A stretch of 64,000 bases of DNA, taken from positions 1 through 64,000 of the forward strand of contig CAYOZN010000002.1 in the NCBI GenBank assembly GCA_964408455.1, read 5' to 3'. The notes beneath the pieces were generated by a model that saw only the letters and a list, made by a program, of their open reading frames with translations, was not told the origin of the DNA and searched no databases. This document shows, one piece after another, positions 1 to 8,237 of the stretch. Source of the DNA: CAYOZN01 sp964408455 (GTDB taxonomy: Bacteria; Planctomycetota; Phycisphaerae; UBA1845; UTPLA1). Both the position numbers and the translations under genes were made by a program. Position 1 is the stretch's first letter; each line of letters starts with the position of its first letter.

Positions 1-2
1 AG

Positions 3-110
3 CTCGAAGGCGCAGAGACCACCGCCGAAGGTTGGGCCGACGCGAAGTCGGCCCTCGACGAAGTGCGTTCCTCCGTCGAGCGTTTTGCCCAGCACGGACT
101 GCACTCATGA
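3..110 (+). CDS. C-terminal end of an unidentified protein (partial)
   Basis: The third forward frame is open from the window edge and reads as an ordinary acidic helical tail rich in Ala, Glu and Asp, ending in ...FAQHGLHS and TGA at 108-110. The other two forward frames here are Arg/Pro-rich and look like shadows. The stop overlaps an ATG at 107 (ATGA), the arrangement of a translationally coupled pair. Too little remains to assign a family. Confidence 0.55.
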   Translation, partial: LEGAETTAEGWADAKSALDEVRSSVERFAQHGLHS

Positions 111-693
111 CGGCGCACACGTCTCAGGTTTTTGTGGCCGGCCCTCGCGGCGCGAACGGCGCCGCCCGGCGAATGCTCAGCGTCGCATGCGTCTGCCTGG
201 CCGCGGCCGCCTTGGCGGCCTGCGAAGCTCCGGTCGAGCCGGTGATCGTCAGCGCCGCATTCGCGTGGCCGGCAATGTGTGCGGCGAGGACGAGACCGGT
301 TCGATCGACTACGCCGTCTCGCATCTGCACACGCCCCTGGTCGTCGTGCTCGGCCACGACGAGCAATGCGGCGCGGTCACGGCCGTGGTGCAGGGCGCCC
401 ACGAGGAGGGCAGCCTGGAAAGGCTGCTGGCCCACATCGGCCCGGCCGCCGACGAAGCGCGCCTCGCCCTGCCGGGTGCCACAAATGAGGCACTCATCCG
501 CGAGGCCGTCCGCGCCAACGTGCGGCTGGCCATGAAGGACCTGATCGAACACTCGCCCGCCGTCCGGCGCGGCCTGCGGTCCGGAGAGCTGGAAGTGATC
601 GGCGGCGTCTACGATATTCGCGCCGCCCGCGTCGAATGGCTCGGCCCCCACCCGCAGCAGGCACTGCTTTTGCTCGGCCCCGTGACGCCATAA
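107..693 (+). pseudogene. beta-carbonic anhydrase, front half deleted and frameshifted
   Basis: The start overlaps the previous stop (ATGA). The first ~50 codons encode an N-terminus with a lipoprotein-like segment (hydrophobic run ending in the lipobox LAAC). The frame that carries it then turns into Arg/Ser-rich nonsense. From about base 260 the +1 frame reads as the back half of a beta-class carbonic anhydrase: RVAGNVCGEDETGSIDYAV, then VVLGHDEQCGAV with the zinc-ligand pair His-x-x-Cys, then the usual C-terminal helices and strand ending near 693. The family's first zinc ligand (Cys of CxDSR) and roughly 90 residues before the AGN motif are absent in every frame. I infer an internal deletion with a frameshift, so the product is probably inactive. 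An assembly error is the main alternative. The intact family interconverts CO2 and bicarbonate. Confidence 0.6.
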
Positions 694-701
694 GTCCATG
701 A

Positions 702-794
702 ATTTTCCGTGATTACAACCGTCAGCGCATCTATGTGCTGCAGATTCTCACGCATGCTCAATACGACCGGCAGAGCTGGAAACAAAAGTTATGA
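702..794 (+). pseudogene. HigB-family toxin remnant (last ~30 residues)
   Basis: A 30-codon open stretch preceded by a TGA at 699 reads RDYNRQRIYVLQILTHAQYD followed by RQSWKQKL and a stop. It matches the family pattern at the end of HigB mRNA-interferase toxins (…NRxKxYIRxxLTHAEYDxxxWK). Its stop overlaps the ATG of the HigA-type gene by four bases (ATGA at 791-794), the normal higB-higA junction. The first ~70 residues of a ~100-residue toxin are gone; the sequence upstream belongs to the broken carbonic anhydrase. I see no start codon or ribosome site for it. Confidence 0.6.
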
Positions 795-1231
795 CGGCAA
801 CAAGAAAAAAAAGAAGCGAGTCTGATCCAGAGGCGGCCCGCGATTACGCCAGGCTCGTCGCCGAGTGGATCCCGCGGCCAATTACGGATGCGAAGTCCTA
901 TGACGCGGCGACCGCGATCATCGACCGTCTGTCCGTGCGGCCCGAAGGCAGCTTGTCGCCCGGCGAACAGATCTATCTCGATGCCGTCACCAGGTTCGTA
1001 CAGTTATACGACGATGAGCGCTCGGAGCCTCCGGCGAAGAAGCCGCCGCTGGATGTGTTGCGTTACCTGATGCGTGAAAGCGGAATGAGTCAGACGCAAC
1101 TCGGCGATGTGCTTGGTCATCGCGGTCTGGCCAGCCTGGTTTTGAGCGGCAAGCGGGGATTCAGCCCGGGCATTATCCGCAAGCTGGCCGATCACTTCAA
1201 TGTTGATCCGGCGCTGTTTTTCTCGCCTTGA
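791..1231 (+). CDS. higA: HigA-type antitoxin / XRE-family regulator
   Basis: A 146-residue cytoplasmic protein. The C-terminal half is a Cro/C1-type helix-turn-helix (residues ~95-140; MSQTQLGDVLGHRGLASLVL, then SGKRGFSPGIIRKLADHFNV). The N-terminal ~85 residues resemble the helical HigA lead-in that binds HigB. In intact systems HigA neutralises the HigB mRNA interferase and represses its own operon. Here the toxin gene directly upstream survives only as a 30-codon tail sharing ATGA with this start, so this is an orphan antitoxin. No separate ribosome-binding site is evident, as expected for a gene once translated from higB. Downstream it converges with the HEAT-repeat gene, with 26 bases between the two stops. 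Confidence 0.75.
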   Translation: MTATRKKRSESDPEAARDYARLVAEWIPRPITDAKSYDAATAIIDRLSVRPEGSLSPGEQIYLDAVTRFVQLYDDERSEPPAKKPPLDVLRYLMRESGMSQTQLGDVLGHRGLASLVLSGKRGFSPGIIRKLADHFNVDPALFFSP

Positions 1232-1257
1232 TCTTTGGTCACGCCGTGCAACGCCCG

Positions 1258-2883
1258 CTATCCGCGTTCCTGAAGCTTCTTGATCGCCTTCTCAATCTCC
1301 CGCCGGTTCACCTTGTCCAGCTCGTGCGTCAGCGCCTTCTCCAGTGCGGCAATATCAGTCGGCGCGCCGATCGCGGCCAGGGCGCGGATCGCCTGTCGGC
1401 GGACGGCGGCGCTCTTGTCGTCGATCATCACCCGCGTCAGGGCCTCGGCGACCTGGGCGATGGCGTAGTGCTCGCGCGGCACGCAGGTGGCAATCGCCTG
1501 GCACGCGCGGCTGCGCACCTTCGCGGCCTCGTCGTCCAGCACCAATAGCAGCATCTCGACGCTCGTCTCCCGGCTGGCCCGCCCGGCCAGGCCCGCCAGG
1601 GCCATGGCCCGCACCTTCGCCGAGTTGTCGCGCGCGGCCTTCTGGGCCAGGCGAAAGTCGGCGTCGTTCGTACTGAAGGCCAGGGCAAAGACCGCCTGCG
1701 CCCGCGCGTCCTCGTCGGTGCCGCCCGCCAGGGCATGGATGCGCGAGCGATGCCGGGACACCAGTGCCGCCAAACCGGCACTCGTGCGGTCCATCAGGTC
1801 ATAATCGAGATTGGCCCGCGCCGCCTCCCACGCGATCAGGCTGCGGCCCAGCATCGCCGTGATGTCCGACGTCGTGAGCACCTCGCGACCGGCCGGACCG
1901 CGGCTGCCCTGTTGCAGCAGTTCCTCGACCGCCGGCCGCCAGAGCGAATCCGGCCAAGCCTCCAGAAACTGCGTGCAAAGCGCCCGGCTCTTGCCGGCCT
2001 CGCCCGTCCGCTGGAGATTCAGCGCCTCGGCAAAGGCGTTGAGCTGCCGGAGTTCCTGCTCGATGCGATCGTCGCCCAGCGTGGTCATCTCCTTCGCGTC
2101 GACGTTCAGCTTCAGCTCGTACGCCTCTTCCCCCGTCGGCCGCCGGCGGGCAAACTCGGCGCTGGCCTCCATCTTGAGCAGCGTGCGATCGACGCGCGAC
2201 CAGTAGAGAATCGCCTGCGCCTTGCCGAAGCGCCAGTCCTCGGCCAGCGACTTGCGGAATTCGCCATTGACCACCATCGTCAGCCGCGCCACGGTGCCGG
2301 TGTTGCCGCGCTCCACGTCCACGAACTGGAACGATTGAGTGCCATAGAAATGCCCATCGTCGATCGAACGCTGCCACGTCGCCCCCGGCGACAGCGACTT
2401 CGCCGGCCAGTGCGCGTAATCGAGCAGCACGCGCAAAATCGCCTTCTCCACCGGCAGGCTGTTGGGCACCTGGAAGGGCGCATCCCGCGGCGTCTTGATC
2501 TCGCTGACCAGCCGCGTCGACGGCCCCTCGAGCCCGAAGTCCGCCGCATCCGGCAGCGGGCGGATCTTCTTGCTGCCGCGCCTCAGCGAGCGAACCCGCG
2601 GCGCCCCGTCCACCATCAACTGATAGACCGTCATCCGGTTGGGCGTATTCTCCTGGAGATTGCACTGCGTCCATTCGGCGGTCTGGGCGTACACCAGTTT
2701 CTCAGTGTGGTCCTTGCGCTTTGCCTTGCGCGTGGTCTCCCGCTGAATGCGATGCACCGTGAGATGGCCCGGGAGAAGATTGTTCTTGAATCGCGTGTCA
2801 TCGCCGGCCCGGGCGGGCAGGGGCAGGAAAACGGCGGTGGATATGAATGACGCAACAAAGCAGGCGTGGCGGCGCATCGGCAT
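1258..2883 (-). CDS. exported HEAT-repeat protein
   Basis: 541 residues with an N-terminal signal peptide (hydrophobic core FVASFISTAVFLPLPARA, likely cleaved after ARA). The middle region (~30-310) is a beta-rich domain that I do not recognise. From ~380 to the end there are several HEAT-like repeats (for example VRAMALAGLAGRAS, VRSRACQAIATCVP, VRRQAIRALAAIGAP), which normally form a protein-binding superhelix. The start gives MPMRRH; an ATG two codons later is equally possible and neither has a clear Shine-Dalgarno. No catalytic motif is visible. A role as an envelope scaffold or interaction protein is inference. Confidence 0.6.
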   Translation of the reverse strand: MPMRRHACFVASFISTAVFLPLPARAGDDTRFKNNLLPGHLTVHRIQRETTRKAKRKDHTEKLVYAQTAEWTQCNLQENTPNRMTVYQLMVDGAPRVRSLRRGSKKIRPLPDAADFGLEGPSTRLVSEIKTPRDAPFQVPNSLPVEKAILRVLLDYAHWPAKSLSPGATWQRSIDDGHFYGTQSFQFVDVERGNTGTVARLTMVVNGEFRKSLAEDWRFGKAQAILYWSRVDRTLLKMEASAEFARRRPTGEEAYELKLNVDAKEMTTLGDDRIEQELRQLNAFAEALNLQRTGEAGKSRALCTQFLEAWPDSLWRPAVEELLQQGSRGPAGREVLTTSDITAMLGRSLIAWEAARANLDYDLMDRTSAGLAALVSRHRSRIHALAGGTDEDARAQAVFALAFSTNDADFRLAQKAARDNSAKVRAMALAGLAGRASRETSVEMLLLVLDDEAAKVRSRACQAIATCVPREHYAIAQVAEALTRVMIDDKSAAVRRQAIRALAAIGAPTDIAALEKALTHELDKVNRREIEKAIKKLQERG

Positions 2884-3034
2884 GGCTTTCGTCGTTCGTG
2901 CCTATGTACGATGGCCGGGACGACCGGCCGGTATGGACATTATACGCCGCATGTCCCGTGCAGAGGCAACGCGTGGCCCGAAGCCTGCGCTCGTGCCACG
3001 CGTAAATCCCGTGACGTTGTCAGGTTCAGGCTCG

Positions 3035-5506
3035 CTACGGCAGCTCGATGATCCATCGATTCAGCAGCGGCAGCCCCAGCTCGCGCCGCTTGTCGACGAT
3101 CAGCAGGAATTGTGCCGAGCCCGTTGCGGCGGGTTCACCGGCGCCGGGTCCCCACGAACGCGTCGCTGCCCAGTCGGAGAACTGACCTTCCAGTTCGACG
3201 ACGGTCGCAATGTCCAGTGACGCGTATTCCGCCACTGGATCGTCGCTCGGCGATAGTCCCGCCGCCGCGTCGCATTCATCGGGATAGCCATTGCCGTTCG
3301 CGTCGGCGCTGAAGCCCGATTCGATGTCGCAGGCGTCGATGATGCCATTGTCGTTGCAGTCCAGACTGTTGAGAATGGCGACCGACATGTCCAGCGCGTC
3401 GTCAATGCCATTGCCATTGCAGTCGCCCGGCCCGCCGGTCTGTGCCGATGCCAGTAGTTCGCCGCCTAACAGTCCCTGACCGCCCTCGGGGCACGCGCCG
3501 CCGACGCAGTCGGGAATATCCGGGAATGTCAGACACAGCAGAACAAAGCAGTCCAAATCGTCCGGCCCCTTGAGTTCGAAGTCAATGTCGCCGTCCTGGT
3601 TCATGTCAGCCGGAAGGCACCATGTGGAAATCGGCATGCCAGGGGTGTAGCCCAATGCGCACCGGGTGAAGAGCGGCACGTCATCCCCGTTGACCAGCAT
3701 GTCTCGGTTTAGGTCACCCAGCAGCATGGCGCCGACATGTCCCGGACGAAATTCGTATGCGCCGAGGTCGAGGTAAGGCTGGGTGCCTGCGCCGGGGTTC
3801 GGCTCCGTGGCTGGATCATCCACCGCGCGGTCGAACAGGTCGCGGTCGGGAAGCAGCTCCGCGAAGTCCAGATCATCGTCGAGGTCCGGAGTATCGAACG
3901 GAAAGAGCGTGCTCGTGCCGCGATCGATCGCCGGCGAACATTTCAGCAGACGGAAGTCATCATCGTCGTCGCCCGGCGTGTCGTTCGGCCCGTCGGGATC
4001 GACGAAGGACGGGTCCTCGCCGATGTTGTTGACGTTCAGGACGCCATCATCGTAAAAGCCGAACTCCACCAGGTTTTCGATATCGCTGAAGGTCACGGAA
4101 ACGCCTGGAACAAACGTGTCGGCCCATATCTGGGCAAACTGCCCGTCGTCGCAGCTCGTCCCGCAATTATCCTGATTGTCGTAGGCGATGCAGTTCGTGA
4201 CATCCGAAACCAGTTGTGTTCCCGTTGGTTGAGTCTGCACATACACGCCCCCGCCGTCCGTCATGGCGATGTTCCGGGTTATTGTACAACCGCGGACCTC
4301 CGTCTCATGCGCGAACTGGCCATTGAATCCAGCGGCGATGAAAAGCCCCGCTCCAAAGCCGGCTCGGTTATCGACCAGCAGGCTGTTAACCAGGCGGTTG
4401 CCGGTCTTCAGGGCCAAGAGGCCGCCGCCGCGACCGAAGAGCGAGGGCGTCCCCATTTCGTTTTCGAGGCGGTTTCGGGCAAAGGTGCAGTTGAAGAAGA
4501 CGCCGTTGACGTGCGCAAACGCACCCCCGCCGCCGTAGCCCAGGGCCTGGAAATTCGCGTCGGAACTGATGATCCGGTTGTCGAGGAACTGGGAGAGGAG
4601 CACGGTGATGCTGCCCGGATCGGGCACTTCCGGGGTGGGCAGGTTGGTAAAGTAATACATGGCGCCGCCGAAGCCGCCATAAAGGAGATTATCCTTGAAC
4701 GTGCAGTCGCGAATGACGGGGCGGCCTCGTTGGCCGTAAAACGCTGAGCCGGCCCCCAGGAATGAGTCGGCATCGTCGCCGACTCGGTTGGACTCGAACA
4801 GGCAGCCCAGAACAAACGGGTCGCTGTCCTCGCACCAGATGCCGGCGCCGGCCCCGCCGTTGCCGATCCGGTTGTTGCGAAAGATGCAGGATTCGATCGT
4901 TGGCCTAGATGGCGCGGCGGGCGGGTCCGCGGACGAGATGCGCATGCCGGCGCCCTCAAATACCACGGATTCGCAATCTTCAATCAGGAGATTGCGATAG
5001 GTGCCGCCGGCGTTGTGGTGGCGGATGGCATGGTTGTCACTGCGTTTCAGCGTGAAGCCGTCGAGGACAAAGTCCGAGTCGCCCTCCGGGGCCGTGACGA
5101 GCACGTGCACGTAGTCGATGCCAATGCTGGCGGGAGGAATAAACACCGCAATCTCACCGTCGATGACGGTTCCGTTCGTCGCCGGATTCGGGTTTCGCTG
5201 GTCGATGCTTGTTTCACCTCCCTGAAAGCCGCCATAGAGCTGCATGCCGGGTGCAAGCTGGAACGTAGCAAACGTCGAATTCCCGGGTTCGTACTCTCCA
5301 GCCGCCACCCAGATGACATCATCGGCGCCAGCGTCCGCAAACGCCGAACTCAACTCCGTAAAGGCGTCCGTCCATGACAATCCAGTATTGGCCCCCGTTG
5401 CGGCCTGATTGACATAGTAATCGGGGTCTTGAGCATAAACCCCGGCAGCACAACCAGTTACCGCTGCGATAAATACAACACAGTTTGTCCAAAGTCTGTG
5501 ACGCAT
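3035..5506 (-). CDS. exported parallel beta-helix protein with dockerin-like tail
   Basis: 823 residues. A signal peptide (WTNCVVFIAAVTGCAAGVYA) is followed by a right-handed parallel beta-helix of the pectate-lyase/Pmp type (~35-590), seen as recurring 'N..F.NN/D.. .GGG/A' rungs such as IESCIFRNNRIGNGGAGAGI. Next comes a calcium-binding dockerin-like pair (GDLNRDMLVNGDDVPLFTRC, then DMNQDGDIDFE) and further short Asp/Asn-rich repeats (GDCNGNGIDDALD, DCNDNGIIDACD). The start is supported by a strong GAGGAGGA about six bases upstream. Parallel beta-helices of this kind bind or cut polysaccharides, but no catalytic set is identifiable. It is divergently arranged with the PEP-CTERM gene over a 138-base gap. 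Confidence 0.75.
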   Translation of the reverse strand: MRHRLWTNCVVFIAAVTGCAAGVYAQDPDYYVNQAATGANTGLSWTDAFTELSSAFADAGADDVIWVAAGEYEPGNSTFATFQLAPGMQLYGGFQGGETSIDQRNPNPATNGTVIDGEIAVFIPPASIGIDYVHVLVTAPEGDSDFVLDGFTLKRSDNHAIRHHNAGGTYRNLLIEDCESVVFEGAGMRISSADPPAAPSRPTIESCIFRNNRIGNGGAGAGIWCEDSDPFVLGCLFESNRVGDDADSFLGAGSAFYGQRGRPVIRDCTFKDNLLYGGFGGAMYYFTNLPTPEVPDPGSITVLLSQFLDNRIISSDANFQALGYGGGGAFAHVNGVFFNCTFARNRLENEMGTPSLFGRGGGLLALKTGNRLVNSLLVDNRAGFGAGLFIAAGFNGQFAHETEVRGCTITRNIAMTDGGGVYVQTQPTGTQLVSDVTNCIAYDNQDNCGTSCDDGQFAQIWADTFVPGVSVTFSDIENLVEFGFYDDGVLNVNNIGEDPSFVDPDGPNDTPGDDDDDFRLLKCSPAIDRGTSTLFPFDTPDLDDDLDFAELLPDRDLFDRAVDDPATEPNPGAGTQPYLDLGAYEFRPGHVGAMLLGDLNRDMLVNGDDVPLFTRCALGYTPGMPISTWCLPADMNQDGDIDFELKGPDDLDCFVLLCLTFPDIPDCVGGACPEGGQGLLGGELLASAQTGGPGDCNGNGIDDALDMSVAILNSLDCNDNGIIDACDIESGFSADANGNGYPDECDAAAGLSPSDDPVAEYASLDIATVVELEGQFSDWAATRSWGPGAGEPAATGSAQFLLIVDKRRELGLPLLNRWIIELP

Positions 5507-5644
5507 GCTACGTCCTCCTCGATACCGAATACTCCTGCTGGACGCCGAACGGAACGCCTCGGCTACGAGTCCCAGAAGTATTCCTGAGCTGTTTCTGTAC
5601 TGCCTGGTTGCAAGTCACGGTTTCACAGCCTACGCTTGTTCCTC

Positions 5645-6364
5645 ATGGGGCATCGACGGCGAAGACGATTGATCTCGGCGGCCTGGGTGCTGATCGCGGC
5701 CGTCGCCGCTTTCACCGATGCGGTGGCGAGCCCTATCACCGTTAGCGAATGGCGACTTTCCGCCCGCGCACGAATCGATTCCCAATTGGACACAAGCGTT
5801 ATCACCGAGATTTCTAATCCTTTCGTTGACTCGCAACTGGCCTCTCTTAGCACGACTTTCGCAGAGGCATCATTTCAATTTACTTGGCGCGATGTCGGCA
5901 GCGCGGATTTTCTGATTACCGCCGAGCACGCCGCAGCGGGCAGCCCGCCAATTATCGAGTCTCGTACAAGCGGCAACATGCACCTGACTCCCTCCGTCGA
6001 ATCCATCCTCACCCTCGACGCCGTTTACGACTACGCCCTCGGCAACGGCGACCGCCAGCTCGATTACACGGTCGCGGCCGGCGGCGGCGGGGACGGCATC
6101 GGCGTCTCCCATCAGATCATCCCCATCGTCGGCCACCCGCCCGTGGGGCAGTTCATTTTTCACGACGAACTCCTGCTTCAGCCGAGCGTCGAGTACACGC
6201 TCCAGTACTTCATTCGCCACCTCTCCGTCAGCGGCAGCGCCGACAGCCTTTCGACGGGCTCGGGCGCCATACTCGTGTCCATCTCCCCGATTCCTGAGCC
6301 TGCGACGGGCGCACTCCTGGCGCCGGCGATGCTCCTGGCCCTTCGCCGCCGCCGTCGTCCCTGA
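5645..6364 (+). CDS. PEP-CTERM sorted exported protein
   Basis: 239 residues from the ATG at 5645; an in-frame TTG three codons upstream is possible. The N-terminus is Arg-rich then hydrophobic (LISAAWVLIAAVAAFTDAVA), a signal peptide. The C-terminus has all three parts of a PEP-CTERM signal: the motif PIPEPATG, a hydrophobic stretch (ALLAPAMLLAL) and a terminal Arg cluster (RRRRRP). Such proteins are processed by exosortase, usually in organisms making exopolysaccharide. The body (~35-215) is beta-rich, unassigned and without an enzyme motif. No exosortase gene lies in the window, though a polysaccharide locus begins near 59.6 kb. Confidence 0.8.
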   Translation: MGHRRRRRLISAAWVLIAAVAAFTDAVASPITVSEWRLSARARIDSQLDTSVITEISNPFVDSQLASLSTTFAEASFQFTWRDVGSADFLITAEHAAAGSPPIIESRTSGNMHLTPSVESILTLDAVYDYALGNGDRQLDYTVAAGGGGDGIGVSHQIIPIVGHPPVGQFIFHDELLLQPSVEYTLQYFIRHLSVSGSADSLSTGSGAILVSISPIPEPATGALLAPAMLLALRRRRRP

Positions 6365-6856
6365 CGGGCGATTCATCCTTCCGCTCTATTCATCCCCCCA
6401 ACGAGAATCCCCGGCCGCATTCGTCGTACTGATTTACCTGCAATCCGCGTGCCGATTTTGCGTTATCCACCAGTTGTTCACATTTCAACCGCGCGCAGTG
6501 CCCCTGCGGCGTCACTACACGTGTTGCCCGGAAAAAATGGCCAGCCGTGGCCATCGCACTGTACGGAAGAACCCCTACGAAAAAACCTGCGCGCCCTCGC
6601 CGGCGCGAAACTGTCACTGCGGAATTCCACTTTTGCGCCGCGAAACAATGCGCGCACCAAAACGTGCTCAGTCCGTCAATGCATGAATGCCGCGGAAGTG
6701 TCGCGAAATCTCGCGATCTCGAGAGAAATGTGACGCCAGGCGCGCACCGAGACAGAGGCCGCTGACTTTAATCGTCAATCCAACAGTTCTGCGAGGACAA
6801 TAGGCTGCAATGCGTCGTAGCGCCAGCAGGCTGCAAAGCGTCGCAGCCCCAGCGAT
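6365..6856. other. intergenic region of ~490 bases
   Basis: No convincing gene: the short open frames have Arg/Cys-rich composition and no ribosome sites. It holds two DnaA-box-like 9-mers (6463-6471 and 6474-6482) and, at its end, an imperfect 26-base tandem repeat just past the lgt stop. No terminator with a T-tract was seen. Confidence 0.5.
6802..6853. repeat. 26-base tandem repeat, two copies
   Basis: Two adjacent 26-base units (6802-6827 and 6828-6853), each starting AGGCTGCAA and ending CCAGC, differ at three positions. They sit directly downstream of the lgt stop codon (lgt runs on the other strand). No function can be assigned. Confidence 0.7.
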
Positions 6857-8104
6857 TCATCCGCGCTTGCCGGGACCGTCGGGCTTGGGCATCACGCCGT
6901 CTTCCTCCGGCGGGACGAACGGCACGGCCAGCGGGCTCATCGGCGGCATGCGCCGGACGACGACCAGCCAGATGACGCCGCTGAGAAACGTGATGATGCT
7001 GATCATCTGCGAGATCGTCAGCCCGCCGAGTTGATCGAGCGGATTGTCCTGGCGGATGGCCTCCTCCAGCACGCGCGAGAATGAATACAGCACGAGGAAC
7101 CAGCCGAGCACGATTCCGTGGTGCCGCCGCACGTAGAAAATGGTGGACAGCACCCAGCTGAGCAAAAATGCATTAATGACCGCGTAGAGCTGGGCGGGGT
7201 GGACGGGTTTCGACGGAAAATGCGAGGCGAGTTGCTGCAACTGCGTCGGCGTCATGCCGTACTCGCGGCATCGCGCGCCGACGACGCCCAATTGCGTGCC
7301 GCTGATGTGGGCCTGCAAGTCGCGGCCGGCCTGTTCGGCCTTGCGGTTCAGGGCGCTGAGCGTGGCGGCATCGGCGCCGGTCTCGGTCTGCCTGCGCAAT
7401 TCGGCCAGTGCCGCGTCCTTTGCAGCCTCGAGCTTCTTGTATTCCTGACCGTCGTTCTCGGCCGCCGCGTCGATCCACTCGCGGGCGAGCGGCATGCTCT
7501 CGCCCGAGCCGTAGGTGTGAATGAGCTCCTTGGGAATGGTGAGCTGGCCGAAGCGATACTGCTGTTGCATGGCCGCCGAGCCATAGGGGAACTGCACCGC
7601 CCAGGGCACGGCCGGTTTGTCGCGCGCCGGATCCTTCGGATCGATGCAGACGGCCCCCCAGCAGCATCCATTGAGGAAGCAGCCGATGCGCGTGATGGCG
7701 AGACCCCACGCCAGCGACGGTATGCAGATGTCCAGGTACCAGCGAACGGACACCTTCTTCAACTTCAGATAGATCATGATCGCGGGAATGACCGCGAGCG
7801 GCCCGCCCCAGAATTCCAGGCCGCCGGCGCGGACGTCGAAAATGGCGGCGATCGGATTGGGGGTGTTGGCGAAGCGCGTCTCCCAGTAATGAATGACGAA
7901 CATGGCCCGGGCCCCGGCCACGCCGAAAATGAGGGAGATAAACCCCAGGTTCAGCACCATGTCCGGATCTGCCTGGGAACGCATCGCGCGCCGAACGGCC
8001 AGCCAGATGCCGCTCAGGAAGGCGATCATCATCATGACGCCGTAGCTTTTGACGTCGGCCAGCCAGTCGGGGAGGTACGGGATTTTGAAGAGCGTCGGGT
8101 ACAT
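6857..8104 (-). CDS. lgt: prolipoprotein diacylglyceryl transferase, with a large insertion
   Basis: 415 residues; typical Lgt is ~260-300. An integral inner-membrane enzyme that moves diacylglycerol from phosphatidylglycerol to the lipobox cysteine of prolipoproteins. Several membrane helices are visible (~20-38, 50-72, 100-116, 305-325, 335-350, 370-390). The Lgt signature region at ~139-152 reads TRIGCFLNGCCWG, a Cys-rich variant of the usual GRIGNFxNxExxG, and the conserved HPxxLYE is HPAQLYA near 302. Between them (~175-295) lies a hydrophilic insertion with a predicted coiled coil (EYKKLEAAKDAALAELRRQT). The C-terminal tail is Pro-rich. The lipobox proteins in the window (for example 23699-24517 and 51644-52690) would be its substrates. 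Confidence 0.85.
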   Translation of the reverse strand: MYPTLFKIPYLPDWLADVKSYGVMMMIAFLSGIWLAVRRAMRSQADPDMVLNLGFISLIFGVAGARAMFVIHYWETRFANTPNPIAAIFDVRAGGLEFWGGPLAVIPAIMIYLKLKKVSVRWYLDICIPSLAWGLAITRIGCFLNGCCWGAVCIDPKDPARDKPAVPWAVQFPYGSAAMQQQYRFGQLTIPKELIHTYGSGESMPLAREWIDAAAENDGQEYKKLEAAKDAALAELRRQTETGADAATLSALNRKAEQAGRDLQAHISGTQLGVVGARCREYGMTPTQLQQLASHFPSKPVHPAQLYAVINAFLLSWVLSTIFYVRRHHGIVLGWFLVLYSFSRVLEEAIRQDNPLDQLGGLTISQMISIITFLSGVIWLVVVRRMPPMSPLAVPFVPPEEDGVMPKPDGPGKRG

Positions 8105-8237
8105 GCGATACGTTTCCGTCGGTTCGATGCCTGTGCGCGGGTGCCAGGTGGGTGACGCTGGCGGTTTGGGTCAGTGTCCGATGTGCACGGCGCCTTTCAC
8201 TAATCGTTGTGCATGGCGGCCATTTCGGCAAGCCGGT

